Notes: a model not told the origin generated them from the letters alone. 56,306 nucleotides of DNA from CAYQJS01 sp964417895 (GCA_964417895.1 CAYQJS010000036.1:1-56306), one strand, 5' to 3'. Counted from the stretch's first letter, positions 17,769 to 26,865 are shown. Made by a program: numbers and translations.

Positions 17769-19403
17769 TTAGACAGGGAGATGCCACGGCCCCGCGCCAC
17801 TGGGCGTGTTGTTTTGCGACGTGCCGCCGGCTGTCGGAACGCGCGTGAAAGTGCCGTTGCCGCGCACATTGAGATTTTCGACAAGGACCGTCGTGGCTTT
17901 GCCGTCCGCGCCGATGCTGAACGTGACGCCGGTCGTGCCGACGGCGTTTTCCCCCTCTGTGACGAAGGTGAACGTGTCGCGGTCAAAATGCTTCATGGGG
18001 AAAGTCATTTCTTGCGGTCCGGCGACGAGCGCCAGTCCCCCGTCCATTTCGATGATCTGGATATCGCCAGAGAAACTGTTGGTGTACGTTCCAACGTACG
18101 CGCTATTCGCCAATGCGCTCGTGGCGGACGCGGGCAGTTTGGAATAGTCTGCACCGAGAATCACGCCCACCGCTGCCGGATCGGAAAAGATCTGCTTAAA
18201 AAGGGCGACCCAATCCCGTGTGGCTTTGCCGTACAACGCGAGATCGTTGAATGTAGTTGCCAGCCCTTCCGCCACGCCAACGGGGTACGCATTGGTGAGG
18301 ATCACAACACCCAACTCTTGAGGCGGGACAAGGTTGACCGTCGTCCCCGCGCCCAGGGCGAATGCCCCCGAATGATTCAAGCGCAGTCGTCCTTGATCGT
18401 CATAGCTCACGTTCCACCCCAAACCGTAAAAGCTGGGTAGTCCATTCAGCGGACTGAATCCTGTCAACATGTGCGGATGGTGCGTTTCCGCCAGCGCGCT
18501 CTCCGCGACAATTTGCTTGCCGTCGAATCTTCCATTCGCCAACTGCAAGCGGACCCATTTCCCCATATCGCTTACCGACGAGCTCACGCCGCCCGCCGGC
18601 GATTGCGCGTCGGGGTCGCGTTTGTATTTCGGCGTCCAATTGCCATCTACCAGCACATGCCCCAGCGCGTGATTCTGGCTTGCCACAAAATCGGCATAAC
18701 GGGAGCTGGTGGAATCCATACCCAGCGGCTTGTATAGCTTTTCTGCGGAAACGTCTTCCCATTCTTTGCCTGTCGCTCTTGCGGCGGCGATGGCAGCTTC
18801 CGTTATCCCAAAGTTGGTATAGGCGTAGCCCGAACGAAAACTCGTGTTGGGACGCTGAAAGCGCAAGCGATGTAGGATTTCTGCGCGCGCGAAGCCCAGG
18901 TCTTCGAGCAAATCGCCGCTGTGCTCGGGCAAGCCGCTGCGATGCGAGTAGAAATCGCGAATCGTAATTTCGCGCGTCACCCACGGGTCGTACATTTCGA
19001 ATGTGGGATCGAGATCGTTGATGCGCGAGTCCCACGACACGATCCCTTCTCCGACCAATGCAGCAACCACCGTGGAACCGACTGATTTGGATACAGATGC
19101 GAGCTGAAACACTGTGTTCGCGTCAACCGTTTCATTCGTGGCTGTGTCCTTGACACCGAACCCTTTGGCGTACACGACCTTATCTTGAAAGACAACGGCG
19201 ATGGCGAGGCCCGGCACCACGTTCGCTCGGATCTCGTTCTCGGCGAGTCGTTCCAGTTCGGCGATTGCTTTTTGAACTTGGTCCGATGCCACTTGACTAC
19301 TCGGCTCTCGCGCCGGCGCCGACAAGGGCGCAAGCAGCAACAGTGGAACAACAGCTATGAGGGGAANNNNNNNNNNCGTATTGATTTCATATCTCCCTTT
19401 CAC
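17769..19403 (-). CDS. Beta-lactamase-fold serine hydrolase, exported (contains assembly gap)
   Basis: A penicillin-binding-protein/class C beta-lactamase-like serine hydrolase of about 540 residues. The nucleophile motif is SVSK, the second motif is Tyr-Thr-Asn in YAYTNFG, and the third is HSG in LNHSGAFALG. A C-terminal beta domain resembling DUF3471 follows. The N-terminus has a hydrophobic secretion signal (VVPLLLLAPLSAPA), but the 10-N gap at 19367-19376 falls just before it. A GTG at 19403 reads through the Ns in frame. The ATG at 19390 has a better AGGGAGAT ribosome site and gives MKSIR, but only if the true gap is not 10 bases. The gene looks visibly less GC-rich than its neighbours and lies between two copies of the ppc 5' end, so transfer or misassembly is possible. 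Confidence 0.85.
   Translation of the reverse strand: MKGRYEINTXXXXPLIAVVPLLLLAPLSAPAREPSSQVASDQVQKAIAELERLAENEIRANVVPGLAIAVVFQDKVVYAKGFGVKDTATNETVDANTVFQLASVSKSVGSTVVAALVGEGIVSWDSRINDLDPTFEMYDPWVTREITIRDFYSHRSGLPEHSGDLLEDLGFARAEILHRLRFQRPNTSFRSGYAYTNFGITEAAIAAARATGKEWEDVSAEKLYKPLGMDSTSSRYADFVASQNHALGHVLVDGNWTPKYKRDPDAQSPAGGVSSSVSDMGKWVRLQLANGRFDGKQIVAESALAETHHPHMLTGFSPLNGLPSFYGLGWNVSYDDQGRLRLNHSGAFALGAGTTVNLVPPQELGVVILTNAYPVGVAEGLATTFNDLALYGKATRDWVALFKQIFSDPAAVGVILGADYSKLPASATSALANSAYVGTYTNSFSGDIQIIEMDGGLALVAGPQEMTFPMKHFDRDTFTFVTEGENAVGTTGVTFSIGADGKATTVLVENLNVRGNGTFTRVPTAGGTSQNNTPSGAGPWHLPV
19367..19376. other. Assembly gap (10 N)
   Basis: Ten unknown bases lie inside the 5' end of the serine hydrolase gene. 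The round number suggests a placeholder of unknown true length. Confidence 0.98.
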
Positions 19404-19451
19404 TCCTCTGTCCTAATTTGACGTCCTCGTTCCCAAGAAACGCGGCAACTG

Positions 19452-19570
19452 CCACCAGGGTGAGAAGGGCGTCACCGGCCTGTTCTCGCAGGACGGTGCC
19501 GAGCGCGGAGCCGACCATTCGGACGTCGTCGCGGAGCGGCGCGGGCACGCTCCAAACGCTCCTCTTGCCT
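19452..19570 (-). pseudogene. Remnant of the ppc 5' end
   Basis: It matches codons of the PEP carboxylase N-terminus (VPAPLRDDVRM...) and part of the upstream region. The ATG position is changed and one A is inserted near the start, so it cannot encode the protein. It abuts unrelated sequence at its distal end. The remaining 19571-19657 shows no gene. Confidence 0.85.
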
Positions 19571-19657
19571 GGTCGTTGCAGGGCCCTGGTCATTCGGCGG
19601 GCTCGCGCGGCTAGTACACCTCGGCGCAAGGGCACCGATGGCTGAGCGAGCGCGCAG

Positions 19658-19810
19658 GCTCCCTCTCCTGCCGCAGCGGGAGAGGGGTGGGGTGAGGGCA
19701 AACCTGGATGGCCGATGATGCCAGGGTTCGGCAGGGGGCCCTCACCTAACCTCTCCCATTGCGATGGGAGAGGGATTTGGTTGAACGCGTCCGGGCGTTC
19801 GAGGGCAACC
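19658..19810. repeat. Family B composite element, copy 1 of an inverted pair
   Basis: Two hairpins (CTCTCCTGCCGCAGCGGGAGAG-like and CTCTCCCATTGCGATGGGAGAG-like) are joined by about 65 bp and flanked by TTGAACGCGTCCGGGCGTTC. The reverse complement of the whole unit is found at 27969-28121. Confidence 0.8.
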
Positions 19811-19831
19811 AATGACGTCGGCCGAGATGTA

Positions 19832-20224
19832 CTACGCCTCGGGTGTCGGGAGCCGGATCTCGACCTGGTTGCCGTCCGGATCCAACACCCGGAACTGGAC
19901 GATTCCTCGCTCCTCACCCCTCGGCGGGTCGTAGATATCGACGCCGTTGGCCTTGACATAGTCGACGACCTCCGCGATATCACGGGCACCCTTGATCAGG
20001 AAGTTCAGGTGCTGTAGCTGTCGGTTATGCTCCGCGGGCGGGTCATGGGCGGGGTCCGGGTGAAGGAGGATGCGCTGATTTGCGCCGATCGTCATGACCG
20101 TTGAGCGGCCGGGGTTCTCCCGCGCCACACCACCCAGCATCGTGTAGAAGGCGGCCGATTTCTCCACGTCCTTGACGTAAAGGACGATGTGGTCCAGCTG
20201 CTCGATGGTGAAGGGCCGTTCCAT
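19832..20224 (-). CDS. VOC-superfamily (glyoxalase/bleomycin-resistance-like) protein
   Basis: A 130-residue single VOC module. Candidate metal ligands are His in LDHIVLYVKD, His in LQHLNFLIKG and Glu in GNQVEIRLP. The segment LDPDGNQVEIR is typical of the fold. I chose the ATG at 20224 because GGAGG stands 7 nt upstream and residues before it have no VOC character. The reaction cannot be told from sequence; lactoylglutathione-lyase-like, thiol-transferase-like and dioxygenase-like members all look similar. It diverges from the binding-protein gene at 20402, and the 177-bp gap between them would hold both promoters. Confidence 0.8.
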   Translation of the reverse strand: MERPFTIEQLDHIVLYVKDVEKSAAFYTMLGGVARENPGRSTVMTIGANQRILLHPDPAHDPPAEHNRQLQHLNFLIKGARDIAEVVDYVKANGVDIYDPPRGEERGIVQFRVLDPDGNQVEIRLPTPEA

Positions 20225-20401
20225 CGCTGGCTCCTCCGGGCGTCCCCTATCCTGGTTCCATAGTCCCAGGGGGGACGATCCATGTTGGTGGCGTGCATGG
20301 TACCCTGCGCGCCGAGATCGCACCAACTGCGGTGCTCGAACTCAGCCGGCGGTATGATGGCGTTCGAGCACACGCACGGCGTGGGAGGTATCCAGGTGCG
20401 C

Positions 20402-22126
20402 ATGAACACGTGGACGTTCTTGATGGCCTCGGTTGTCATTCTCGGATGTAGCCCAGGGGGCCCATCAGGGGACCCGACGTTGGCGCGACAGGACGGCGGG
20501 CCAGTATCGCGGGCTCCAACGCAGCTCGCTGTCGGTGTTAGCGAGGACCCGGGGAATCTGTGGGACGCCGTGACGGGTGGAGGGGGCAGTGGCGTCAGGC
20601 AGTTGGGTCACGCGGTAAACCAGTTTCTGGCCACCACCACGGCAAATGGTTCGCCTGAACCACGCCTCCTGGCCGAGCTGCCCTCCATTGAGCGAGGAAC
20701 GTGGAAAACGTTGCCGGACGGGGGGATGGAGACGACTCTGAAGCTTCGCCCTGACGTGCGGTGGCACGATGGGCGTGCTTTCACCGCGGAGGACGTCATC
20801 TTCTCCTGGCAGGTGAATCGCGATCCGGACGTGCCCAACTCCAATCAGGCCGTGGTGAGACTGATCAACGGGATGGAAGCCCGAGACGCAACCACGATCG
20901 TCGTCACCTGGGCGGAGCTCTATCCCTTCGCCGACCGGTTGGGCCATCGCGAGCTGTTCACTTTGCCGCGACACCTCCTCGAGAGGGTCTACCAGGAATC
21001 CAAAGATGGGCTACTCACCCAGACGTACTTCAGCGACGACTACGTCGGCCTCGGTCCGTACCGGGTAGCGCGGTGGGATCGGGGTAGCCAGCTCGAGCTT
21101 CAGGCCTTCGACGGCTACTTCCTCGGTCGTCCCAGGATCGACGTGATCCGCGTCCACTTCATCCCCGACCCGAATACGATGATGGCGAACATGCAGGCGC
21201 GCGCGATTCAATTCTTCCTCGCGCCCGGAGGGCCCGATTTTGAGCAAATGTCGCTGGTCAAGCGCGAGTGGGAAAGCACGGGATACGGGACGGCATTCAT
21301 CGAGGTCCCTCGCTGGAGGTTCATCGAACCGCAGAAGCTCCGCAATCCACAGCCGGCGGACCTGGCCGACGCCAGAGCGCGGCAGGCCCTGCTGCACGCC
21401 ATCGATCGGGCGGAGCTAGCGCGAGCCTCCCATGGCGAACACGCGCAGGTCGCCGACAGCTGGGTGCACCCAGGCTTCCTGCATTACCCTCAGGTCCAAG
21501 ACGCGATTAGCCGCTATCCTTATGATCCTCGCCGCGCGAGCGCCTTGCTCGGCGAGCTTGGCTGGCGGCCCGGAGCCGACGGCGTGCTCGAGAAGGACGG
21601 CGGCCAGCGCTTCGCAGTAACAATACGGACGCGGGACGACTTGAAAGAGGCCCTGATCATCGCGGACAACTGGAAGCAGATCGGCGTGGTTGGGACTTAC
21701 GAGAATCAGACGCCACAGGAGCTGCGGGATCGGGAGGCGCGAGCGCGATACACCGGCATTGACATCTCGCGCGGCTCGATGCCGGCGTTGACCATTATCA
21801 GAAGCCTCGCCAGCGAACAGATCCCCACGCCCGAGAACCGATGGGCCGGATCGAACCGCGGCGGGTATGCCAGCCCAGCGTGGGATGATTTAGGGCGCCG
21901 CTACCTGGCGGAGCTGGTCGAGGTGAGACGAGTGCAGCTAGAGCGAGACCTCGTCAGATTGCTTACGGCCGAGCTTCCTCTGATGCCGCTCAACTACGAG
22001 CCCGAGCTGATCGTCATGGGAGGCGGTCTCTCGGGCGTGGTGCCCAACACCGGCACGGCCCACAATGGACAGATCGTACAAACGTGGAACATCCACGAAT
22101 GGGACATTCGCCCGCGCAGCTCGTAG
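20402..22126 (+). CDS. Family-5 (DppA/OppA-type) solute-binding lipoprotein 1
   Basis: A 574-residue extracytoplasmic binding protein of the SBP_bac_5 family. The lipoprotein signal is MNTWTFLMASVVILGC, with the lipid-modified Cys at residue 16. Family hallmarks are a WHDGRAFTAEDV segment near residue 120 and YVGLGPYRVARWDRG near 217. Two late motifs shared with the other copies here are ENRWAGSNRGGY and C-terminal WNIHEWDI. I started at the ATG at 20402 because it gives a standard lipoprotein signal with AGGTG 5 nt upstream. No permease or ATPase gene is present anywhere in the window. A second binding protein begins 14 nt after its stop, so the two are probably co-transcribed. The ligand is unknown; family-5 proteins bind peptides but also many other organic ligands. 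Confidence 0.9.
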   Translation: MNTWTFLMASVVILGCSPGGPSGDPTLARQDGGPVSRAPTQLAVGVSEDPGNLWDAVTGGGGSGVRQLGHAVNQFLATTTANGSPEPRLLAELPSIERGTWKTLPDGGMETTLKLRPDVRWHDGRAFTAEDVIFSWQVNRDPDVPNSNQAVVRLINGMEARDATTIVVTWAELYPFADRLGHRELFTLPRHLLERVYQESKDGLLTQTYFSDDYVGLGPYRVARWDRGSQLELQAFDGYFLGRPRIDVIRVHFIPDPNTMMANMQARAIQFFLAPGGPDFEQMSLVKREWESTGYGTAFIEVPRWRFIEPQKLRNPQPADLADARARQALLHAIDRAELARASHGEHAQVADSWVHPGFLHYPQVQDAISRYPYDPRRASALLGELGWRPGADGVLEKDGGQRFAVTIRTRDDLKEALIIADNWKQIGVVGTYENQTPQELRDREARARYTGIDISRGSMPALTIIRSLASEQIPTPENRWAGSNRGGYASPAWDDLGRRYLAELVEVRRVQLERDLVRLLTAELPLMPLNYEPELIVMGGGLSGVVPNTGTAHNGQIVQTWNIHEWDIRPRSS

Positions 22127-22140
22127 GAGCGGGCGAAGTG

Positions 22141-23835
22141 ATGAGCCTCCCAATAGTGAAGACGACGCTCGCGTGGGTTCTGGCAGGACTTGTTGTGGGC
22201 TGCGCGCCCGCCGCGCCCAACGAGCCGGCAGCTATAGGGCGACAGGATGCTACCGGCCCGAAGACTCTGACGATCGGCGTCCTTCGGGGGATGCCCGACT
22301 TCAGCCCATTCACCGCCATGTCCGTCAGCACGTCGGCGTCGGCCATCACGCCGATGGTGAGCAATGCCCTCACCTATGCCGATGATCGCGGCGTGACTCA
22401 CCCGCTGAAGGCGGTCGATCTCCCTTCCTTCGAAAAGGGAACCTGGAAGGTGTTCGACGACGGAAGGATGGAGACTACCTGGCGGCTGCGGCCGAACATC
22501 TTCTGGCACGATGGGACTCCGCAGACCCCCGCGGACTACATGTTCAACTTTGAGGTCAGCCAGGACCGCGAGCTTCCCAGGTCCGTAACTCCCGATGCCC
22601 TGGCCCAGAGCGGCATGTCTTTCCCCGACCCGTTGACTATCGTCGTCTCCTGGTCGACGCCGTTTGTGGACGCGGGCATTTCGGGCCCCGGTACCCTGCC
22701 GCGGCATATCCTCGACGAGGCCTACCGGCAGGACAAGCTGGGGGCCTTCATCAACCACGCCTACTGGACCCATGAGCACATCAACGACGGCCCCTACAAG
22801 ATCGCCCGCTGGGATTTGGGCGCGGACATGGAGCTGGCACGCCACGACCTCTACTACCTGGGTCGGCCGCCCTTCGACAGGGTGTTCGTCAGGGTTATCG
22901 GCGATGCCCAAACGCTTGTCTCCAATATCCTGTCCGGGTCGCTGGACATCGTGCTGCCGCCCGGGATCGACCTTGACGCCGCTCTCGAGGTGAAGCGGCG
23001 ATGGGAGGGCACTGGCAATGAAGTGCGGGCCGATGTGGTCGGGAGGATCATCCATTTCGAGCCCCAGTTCCGACCGGAGATCGCCCGACCCAGCCTGGGG
23101 TTAGCGGAACAGCCAGTGCGGCAAGCGCTCTATCAGGCCATCAACCGCCAGGCGCTCGCCGACTTCATGGCTCACGGCTTCGGGCCGCTTGCCGATGGCT
23201 GGTACCGTCCGGATGAGCCGCGGCGCTCGGAGCTTGCGATCCCCCAATTCCCCTACGACCCGTCCTCGGCTCCGGCGTTGCTTGCCAGAGTGGGTTGGAG
23301 GCGCGGCGTCGACGGCATCCTGGTACACGAACGAACCGGCGAGCAGTTCCGAGTGGAGATCTGGGCAAACGTGGCGGCCAGCTGGGACAAACTGGGCTAC
23401 GCAGTGGCCGAAGACTGGAAGCCCCTTGGCGTCGACGCGCAGGTGCACCCAATCCCACCAGCGCGCACCGGGGATCGCGAATACGAATCGGGCCACACTG
23501 GAGTCTTTGTTACGAATGTGAACGAGGAGCAGTTCTTCGTGAACCGACTCCATTCGTCGCGCATTCCGTCCGTGGCGACACGGTGGGTCGGGAACAACCG
23601 AGGCGGCTACAAGAACCCCGAGGTCGACGTCCTCTACGACCGACTCGTGGCTACGCTCAACCCGCGCGACCGGGCCCCGATCGAGCGCGAGCTGGTGCGC
23701 CTGGTAATGGGCGGCCTGGTGATGATGCCGTTCTACTGGGAAACCCTGCCGGTGTTGAAGCTCAAGGGCGTGAAAGACCACAAACTGAAGACGGGCAACA
23801 ACACGTGGTTCTTCTTCAACTGGGACAAGGAGTGA
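22141..23835 (+). CDS. Family-5 solute-binding lipoprotein 2
   Basis: A 564-residue paralogue of the upstream gene and second member of the same probable operon (14-nt spacing, GGAG before the ATG). The signal peptide ends in LAGLVVGC and is followed by an Ala/Pro-rich linker. Family segments include FWHDGTPQTPADYMF, HINDGPYKIARWDLG and TRWVGNNRGGYKNPEVD. Its extreme C-terminus is WFFFNWDKE, a diverged version of the WNxHxW ending found in the others. A Rieske oxygenase starts 287 nt downstream on the same strand, across a family D repeat. Two distinct binding proteins in tandem imply two ligands or two affinities; that is inference. Confidence 0.9.
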   Translation: MSLPIVKTTLAWVLAGLVVGCAPAAPNEPAAIGRQDATGPKTLTIGVLRGMPDFSPFTAMSVSTSASAITPMVSNALTYADDRGVTHPLKAVDLPSFEKGTWKVFDDGRMETTWRLRPNIFWHDGTPQTPADYMFNFEVSQDRELPRSVTPDALAQSGMSFPDPLTIVVSWSTPFVDAGISGPGTLPRHILDEAYRQDKLGAFINHAYWTHEHINDGPYKIARWDLGADMELARHDLYYLGRPPFDRVFVRVIGDAQTLVSNILSGSLDIVLPPGIDLDAALEVKRRWEGTGNEVRADVVGRIIHFEPQFRPEIARPSLGLAEQPVRQALYQAINRQALADFMAHGFGPLADGWYRPDEPRRSELAIPQFPYDPSSAPALLARVGWRRGVDGILVHERTGEQFRVEIWANVAASWDKLGYAVAEDWKPLGVDAQVHPIPPARTGDREYESGHTGVFVTNVNEEQFFVNRLHSSRIPSVATRWVGNNRGGYKNPEVDVLYDRLVATLNPRDRAPIERELVRLVMGGLVMMPFYWETLPVLKLKGVKDHKLKTGNNTWFFFNWDKE

Positions 23836-23932
23836 CCCGATGCCGGCCAGAGCGATCCCCAACGACTAAGCACCTCGACGTGGGTTCGTTGGTAGGTTGC
23901 TGACGGTCGCGGCTGGCTGGTCCGTGCCACCG

Positions 23933-24004
23933 GTAGGGGCGAGGCACGCCTCGCCCGCCCTCCACGTCGGAGTTACTCGGGTCGGGCGTGCCCGACCCCT
24001 ACGC
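23933..24004. repeat. Family D repeat: two linked hairpins
   Basis: GTAGGGGCGAGGCACGCCTCGCC and GGTCGGGCGTGCCCGACCCCTACG form two perfect stem-loops with mutually complementary outer ends (GTAGGGG/CCCCTAC). It lies between binding protein 2 and the Rieske gene. No gene is seen in 23836-24122. Confidence 0.8.
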
Positions 24005-24122
24005 GAATGCCGGCATTCCCCCGGGCAAACTGCGACGGAATTTCGGTGTCACGGATTACGGAGTAGAATCGGGGCAACAGGCGACAGCCTGCCCAAGGGG
24101 GCAGCTGAGGGAGGCGCAGGGT

Positions 24123-25424
24123 ATGTTGACCAGGGAAGAAAATGAGCTGATCACCCATGTCGGGCCAGGCACCCCCATGGGTGAGGTATGGCGGCGCTAC
24201 TGGATCACTGCCGGTATCTCGCGGGAGGTCCCCGAGCCGGATGCTCCACCGGTCCGGGTTCGCTTGCTGGGCGAGGACCTGGTCATGTTCCGCGATTCCA
24301 ACGGCAAGGTGGGCTTGCTCGCGGAGAACTGCTCTCATCGGCGTGCGTCACTGTTCTACGGACGAAACGAGGAATGTGGTCTGCGGTGCATCTACCACGG
24401 CTGGAAGTACGACGTCGACGGGAACGTCCTCGATACACCGGCGGAGCCCGCGGAGAGCATGATCAGGCATCACGTCAAGCACCCAGCGTATCCGACGTAC
24501 GAGGCCAACGGCATCATCATGACTTACATGGGGCCAAGGGAGAAGCAGCCGCTGGTCCCCAACTACGAATGGCTGACCCTCCCCCCGGACCACGTTCGCG
24601 TGGAAGACAAGTACTGGAACGAGAACAACTGGCTGCAGAGCATCGAGGGAGACTGCGACAGCTCCCACCTCAACTATCTGCACCGCAACGCGGTCGACGG
24701 GAGCTTCGATCTTCCGCCGGGCATGGCCAGTGCGCTCGACTTCAAGGTTGACGTCAGTGGCTGGCTGATCCGGGCGGCTGCGATTCGTCATACGGCTCCC
24801 GGCGAGAGTTACGTTCGGACCAACTTCTTTGCGCTGCCGGCCATTGGCGGCCCGCCCCAAACCGCCGTCAACGGGATCTCCGACGGCCATCAGGCCGTAC
24901 ACCAGACACCGGCCGACGACTATCACACGTGGCGAATCGATATCTACACCCGACGCAGCGTGCCGATCGCTCGGACTAATGACCGAGGGGTCCGTAGCTG
25001 GCCGGGCCTGGACGACGGCGCTCTACCGGTTGGCCCGGACTGGCGGAAAAGGGCCAACAAGGAGAACGGCTACCTGATGGATCGGGAGATCCAGAGGACC
25101 CGCGTCTATGCAGGAATCCCCTTCGGTCCTCACACGCAGGATGCGGTCATGACGGAGTCGATGGGGCGCATCTCTGATCGCGAGAACGAGCACCTGGGCC
25201 AGTGTGACGCGCAGCCTGTCGCGATCCGCGAGCTCTTGCTCAAAGTGGTGCGGGATGTGCAGGAAGGGAAGGACCCACCCGGTGTAGCCTTCCGCCCTGA
25301 GGACAATAGGATGGGGAACATCACGCTCGTCCACGCGACGGTGCCCGATGGCCTCGACCCGTTCGACCTGGAGACGGTGCAGGAGCACATGATCTGTTCT
25401 GGGTCGCCGCAACGAGTGATGTAG
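24123..25424 (+). CDS. Rieske non-haem iron oxygenase 1 (phthalate 4,5-dioxygenase-like)
   Basis: A 433-residue oxygenase alpha subunit. The Rieske 2Fe-2S ligands are C70, H72, C89 and H92 (ENCSH...CIYH). The mononuclear iron site is H182 and H187, preceded by the bridging Asp D179 (DSSHLNYLH). The start MLTREENELITHVGPGTPMG is typical of the phthalate 4,5-dioxygenase branch, which hydroxylates aromatic carboxylates using electrons from a separate reductase. No reductase is encoded nearby. The ATG at 24123 matches the start of the paralogues at 25425 and 53156. Its stop codon directly abuts the stop of the convergent paralogue, which shares a nearly identical Rieske domain. It is downstream of, and in line with, two binding proteins. 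Confidence 0.92.
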   Translation: MLTREENELITHVGPGTPMGEVWRRYWITAGISREVPEPDAPPVRVRLLGEDLVMFRDSNGKVGLLAENCSHRRASLFYGRNEECGLRCIYHGWKYDVDGNVLDTPAEPAESMIRHHVKHPAYPTYEANGIIMTYMGPREKQPLVPNYEWLTLPPDHVRVEDKYWNENNWLQSIEGDCDSSHLNYLHRNAVDGSFDLPPGMASALDFKVDVSGWLIRAAAIRHTAPGESYVRTNFFALPAIGGPPQTAVNGISDGHQAVHQTPADDYHTWRIDIYTRRSVPIARTNDRGVRSWPGLDDGALPVGPDWRKRANKENGYLMDREIQRTRVYAGIPFGPHTQDAVMTESMGRISDRENEHLGQCDAQPVAIRELLLKVVRDVQEGKDPPGVAFRPEDNRMGNITLVHATVPDGLDPFDLETVQEHMICSGSPQRVM

Positions 25425-26717
25425 CTAGCGAACTCCCGCCAGAACGTGGGTGGTTACCTGGGGAGCGTACGCCTTCCAGTCCGCCCCGGCCGGTACGACC
25501 GCGCTCACCATGATCAGATCGCTGAAATCGTTGTCTTCGACGTCGAACGCGACGCCAGGCGCATCGCCGCCGTTCTGTACGTCGCGGATCGCGTCGAACA
25601 GGTAGCGCCGCACCGAGGCGATCTGGCGATCGCCCTGGCCAAGATGCTCGAGCTCGCGGTCTGCGATCGACCCCATGCTCTCGACCACGCAGCCGTCCTG
25701 AGTTGAGAACGACCAATCCAGGCCGCTGAAGATCAACCCGGACCGCTGCTTCTCGCGGTCGATCATGTAGTCGTTTCGCCGATTCACAACCTTGCGCCCG
25801 TTGGGCAGGATCTCGTTCGGGGCGAAGCCGCGTGAGCCGCGGTTCACCGTCGTGGTGCGCTGTACCGTGATCGTGTACCGCATCGTGTTGTCGTCATCCA
25901 TCGGCACCTCGACGTTGACGTTGAATCCGTCCAGCTTGCCGTCCACCTGCGTGCCGTTCGGCAGCGCCGTGTAGACCGGCATGATGAACGTGTTGGTCCG
26001 GGTGAAGGCTGCGCCCTCGGGCGCTGGGTAGCGCACCACCGCCCGTACGCCCCACGGCGTACGATCGATCTGGAAGTCAGGCGGATTCTTCTGGTTCCGG
26101 TAGGGCTGGGTGGTCTGCCCGCCGGGCCGATAGGCTCCATCGACAGCCTGGCGCGCATGGAGGAAGGGGCTATGCGTGCTGTCGATGTTGCCCTCCTGGG
26201 TCTGGAGCCAGTTGCACTCGTTGATAACGGGAGCCCCGATGCCGACGTGCTCGGCGGGGAGTGTGAACCAGGGCAGATCGGGCGGGAGCGGCATCTTCTC
26301 CTTCGGGCCCAGGTACGAGTAGACCATGCTGTTCACCTCGTGGCACGGGTAGGCGACGTGCTTCACGTGGTGCTTGATCATGCTCTCGGCCGGTTCGGCC
26401 GGCGTGTCGAGGACGTTGCCATCGACGCCATATTTCCAGCCGTGGTAGATGCAGCGGAGACCGCACTCCTCGTTGCGCCCGTAGAACAGTGACGCCCGCC
26501 GATGCGAGCAGTTCTCTGCCAGCAAGCCGACCCGACCGTTGCTGTCCCGGAAAGCCACGAGGTCCTCCCCGAGCAGCCGCACCCGCATAGGCGCGCAATC
26601 GGGCTCGGGAAGGTCGATGGATCGGATCGCGGGCAGCCAGTAGCGGCGAAAGACCTCGCCCATGGGCGTCCCGGGCGCCACGCGACAGAGCAGCTCGTTG
26701 TCTTCTTTCGTAAGCAT
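25425..26717 (-). CDS. Rieske non-haem iron oxygenase 2 (phthalate 4,5-dioxygenase-like)
   Basis: A 430-residue paralogue of oxygenase 1 in inverted orientation. The Rieske ligands C70, H72, C89 and H92 and the iron-site residues D179, H182 and H187 occupy identical positions. The first 120 residues are almost the same as in oxygenase 1, and the catalytic domain after about residue 190 differs strongly, which suggests a different substrate. The last base of its stop codon touches the stop codon of oxygenase 1 (TAGCTA at 25422-25427), leaving no room for a terminator. Upstream it diverges from the NMT1-like gene. It is the only oxygenase here without a same-strand neighbouring family-5 binding protein. 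Confidence 0.92.
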   Translation of the reverse strand: MLTKEDNELLCRVAPGTPMGEVFRRYWLPAIRSIDLPEPDCAPMRVRLLGEDLVAFRDSNGRVGLLAENCSHRRASLFYGRNEECGLRCIYHGWKYGVDGNVLDTPAEPAESMIKHHVKHVAYPCHEVNSMVYSYLGPKEKMPLPPDLPWFTLPAEHVGIGAPVINECNWLQTQEGNIDSTHSPFLHARQAVDGAYRPGGQTTQPYRNQKNPPDFQIDRTPWGVRAVVRYPAPEGAAFTRTNTFIMPVYTALPNGTQVDGKLDGFNVNVEVPMDDDNTMRYTITVQRTTTVNRGSRGFAPNEILPNGRKVVNRRNDYMIDREKQRSGLIFSGLDWSFSTQDGCVVESMGSIADRELEHLGQGDRQIASVRRYLFDAIRDVQNGGDAPGVAFDVEDNDFSDLIMVSAVVPAGADWKAYAPQVTTHVLAGVR

Positions 26718-26836
26718 GCTTCACTCCAGGATGGGAGTCCAGCAGTCGCCAAACCGATTGGCGGCTTGGGGCGATTCTAGCAAATACCGCGGTGTGAGAA
26801 TCTCGGCGCGCTGTGCTTCGGTTTTCCCTCGGCCCT

Positions 26837-26865
26837 TTGCCGGATGGCGCCAGACCAATTATCCT
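26837..26865 (+). promoter_or_regulatory. Putative promoter of the NMT1-like gene
   Basis: TTGCCG at 26837-26842, a 17-nt spacer and TATCCT at 26860-26865 lie about 50 nt upstream of the ATG at 26917. Confidence 0.33.

Noticed and set aside
17606..19570. Composite transposon around the serine hydrolase
   Set aside because: The flanking copies are pieces of ppc, not insertion sequences; there is no transposase and no terminal inverted repeat.
22084..22141. Earlier start for binding protein 2 overlapping binding protein 1
   Set aside because: The extension is the binding protein 1 C-terminus read in another frame; the ATG at 22141 has a ribosome site and a clean lipoprotein signal.
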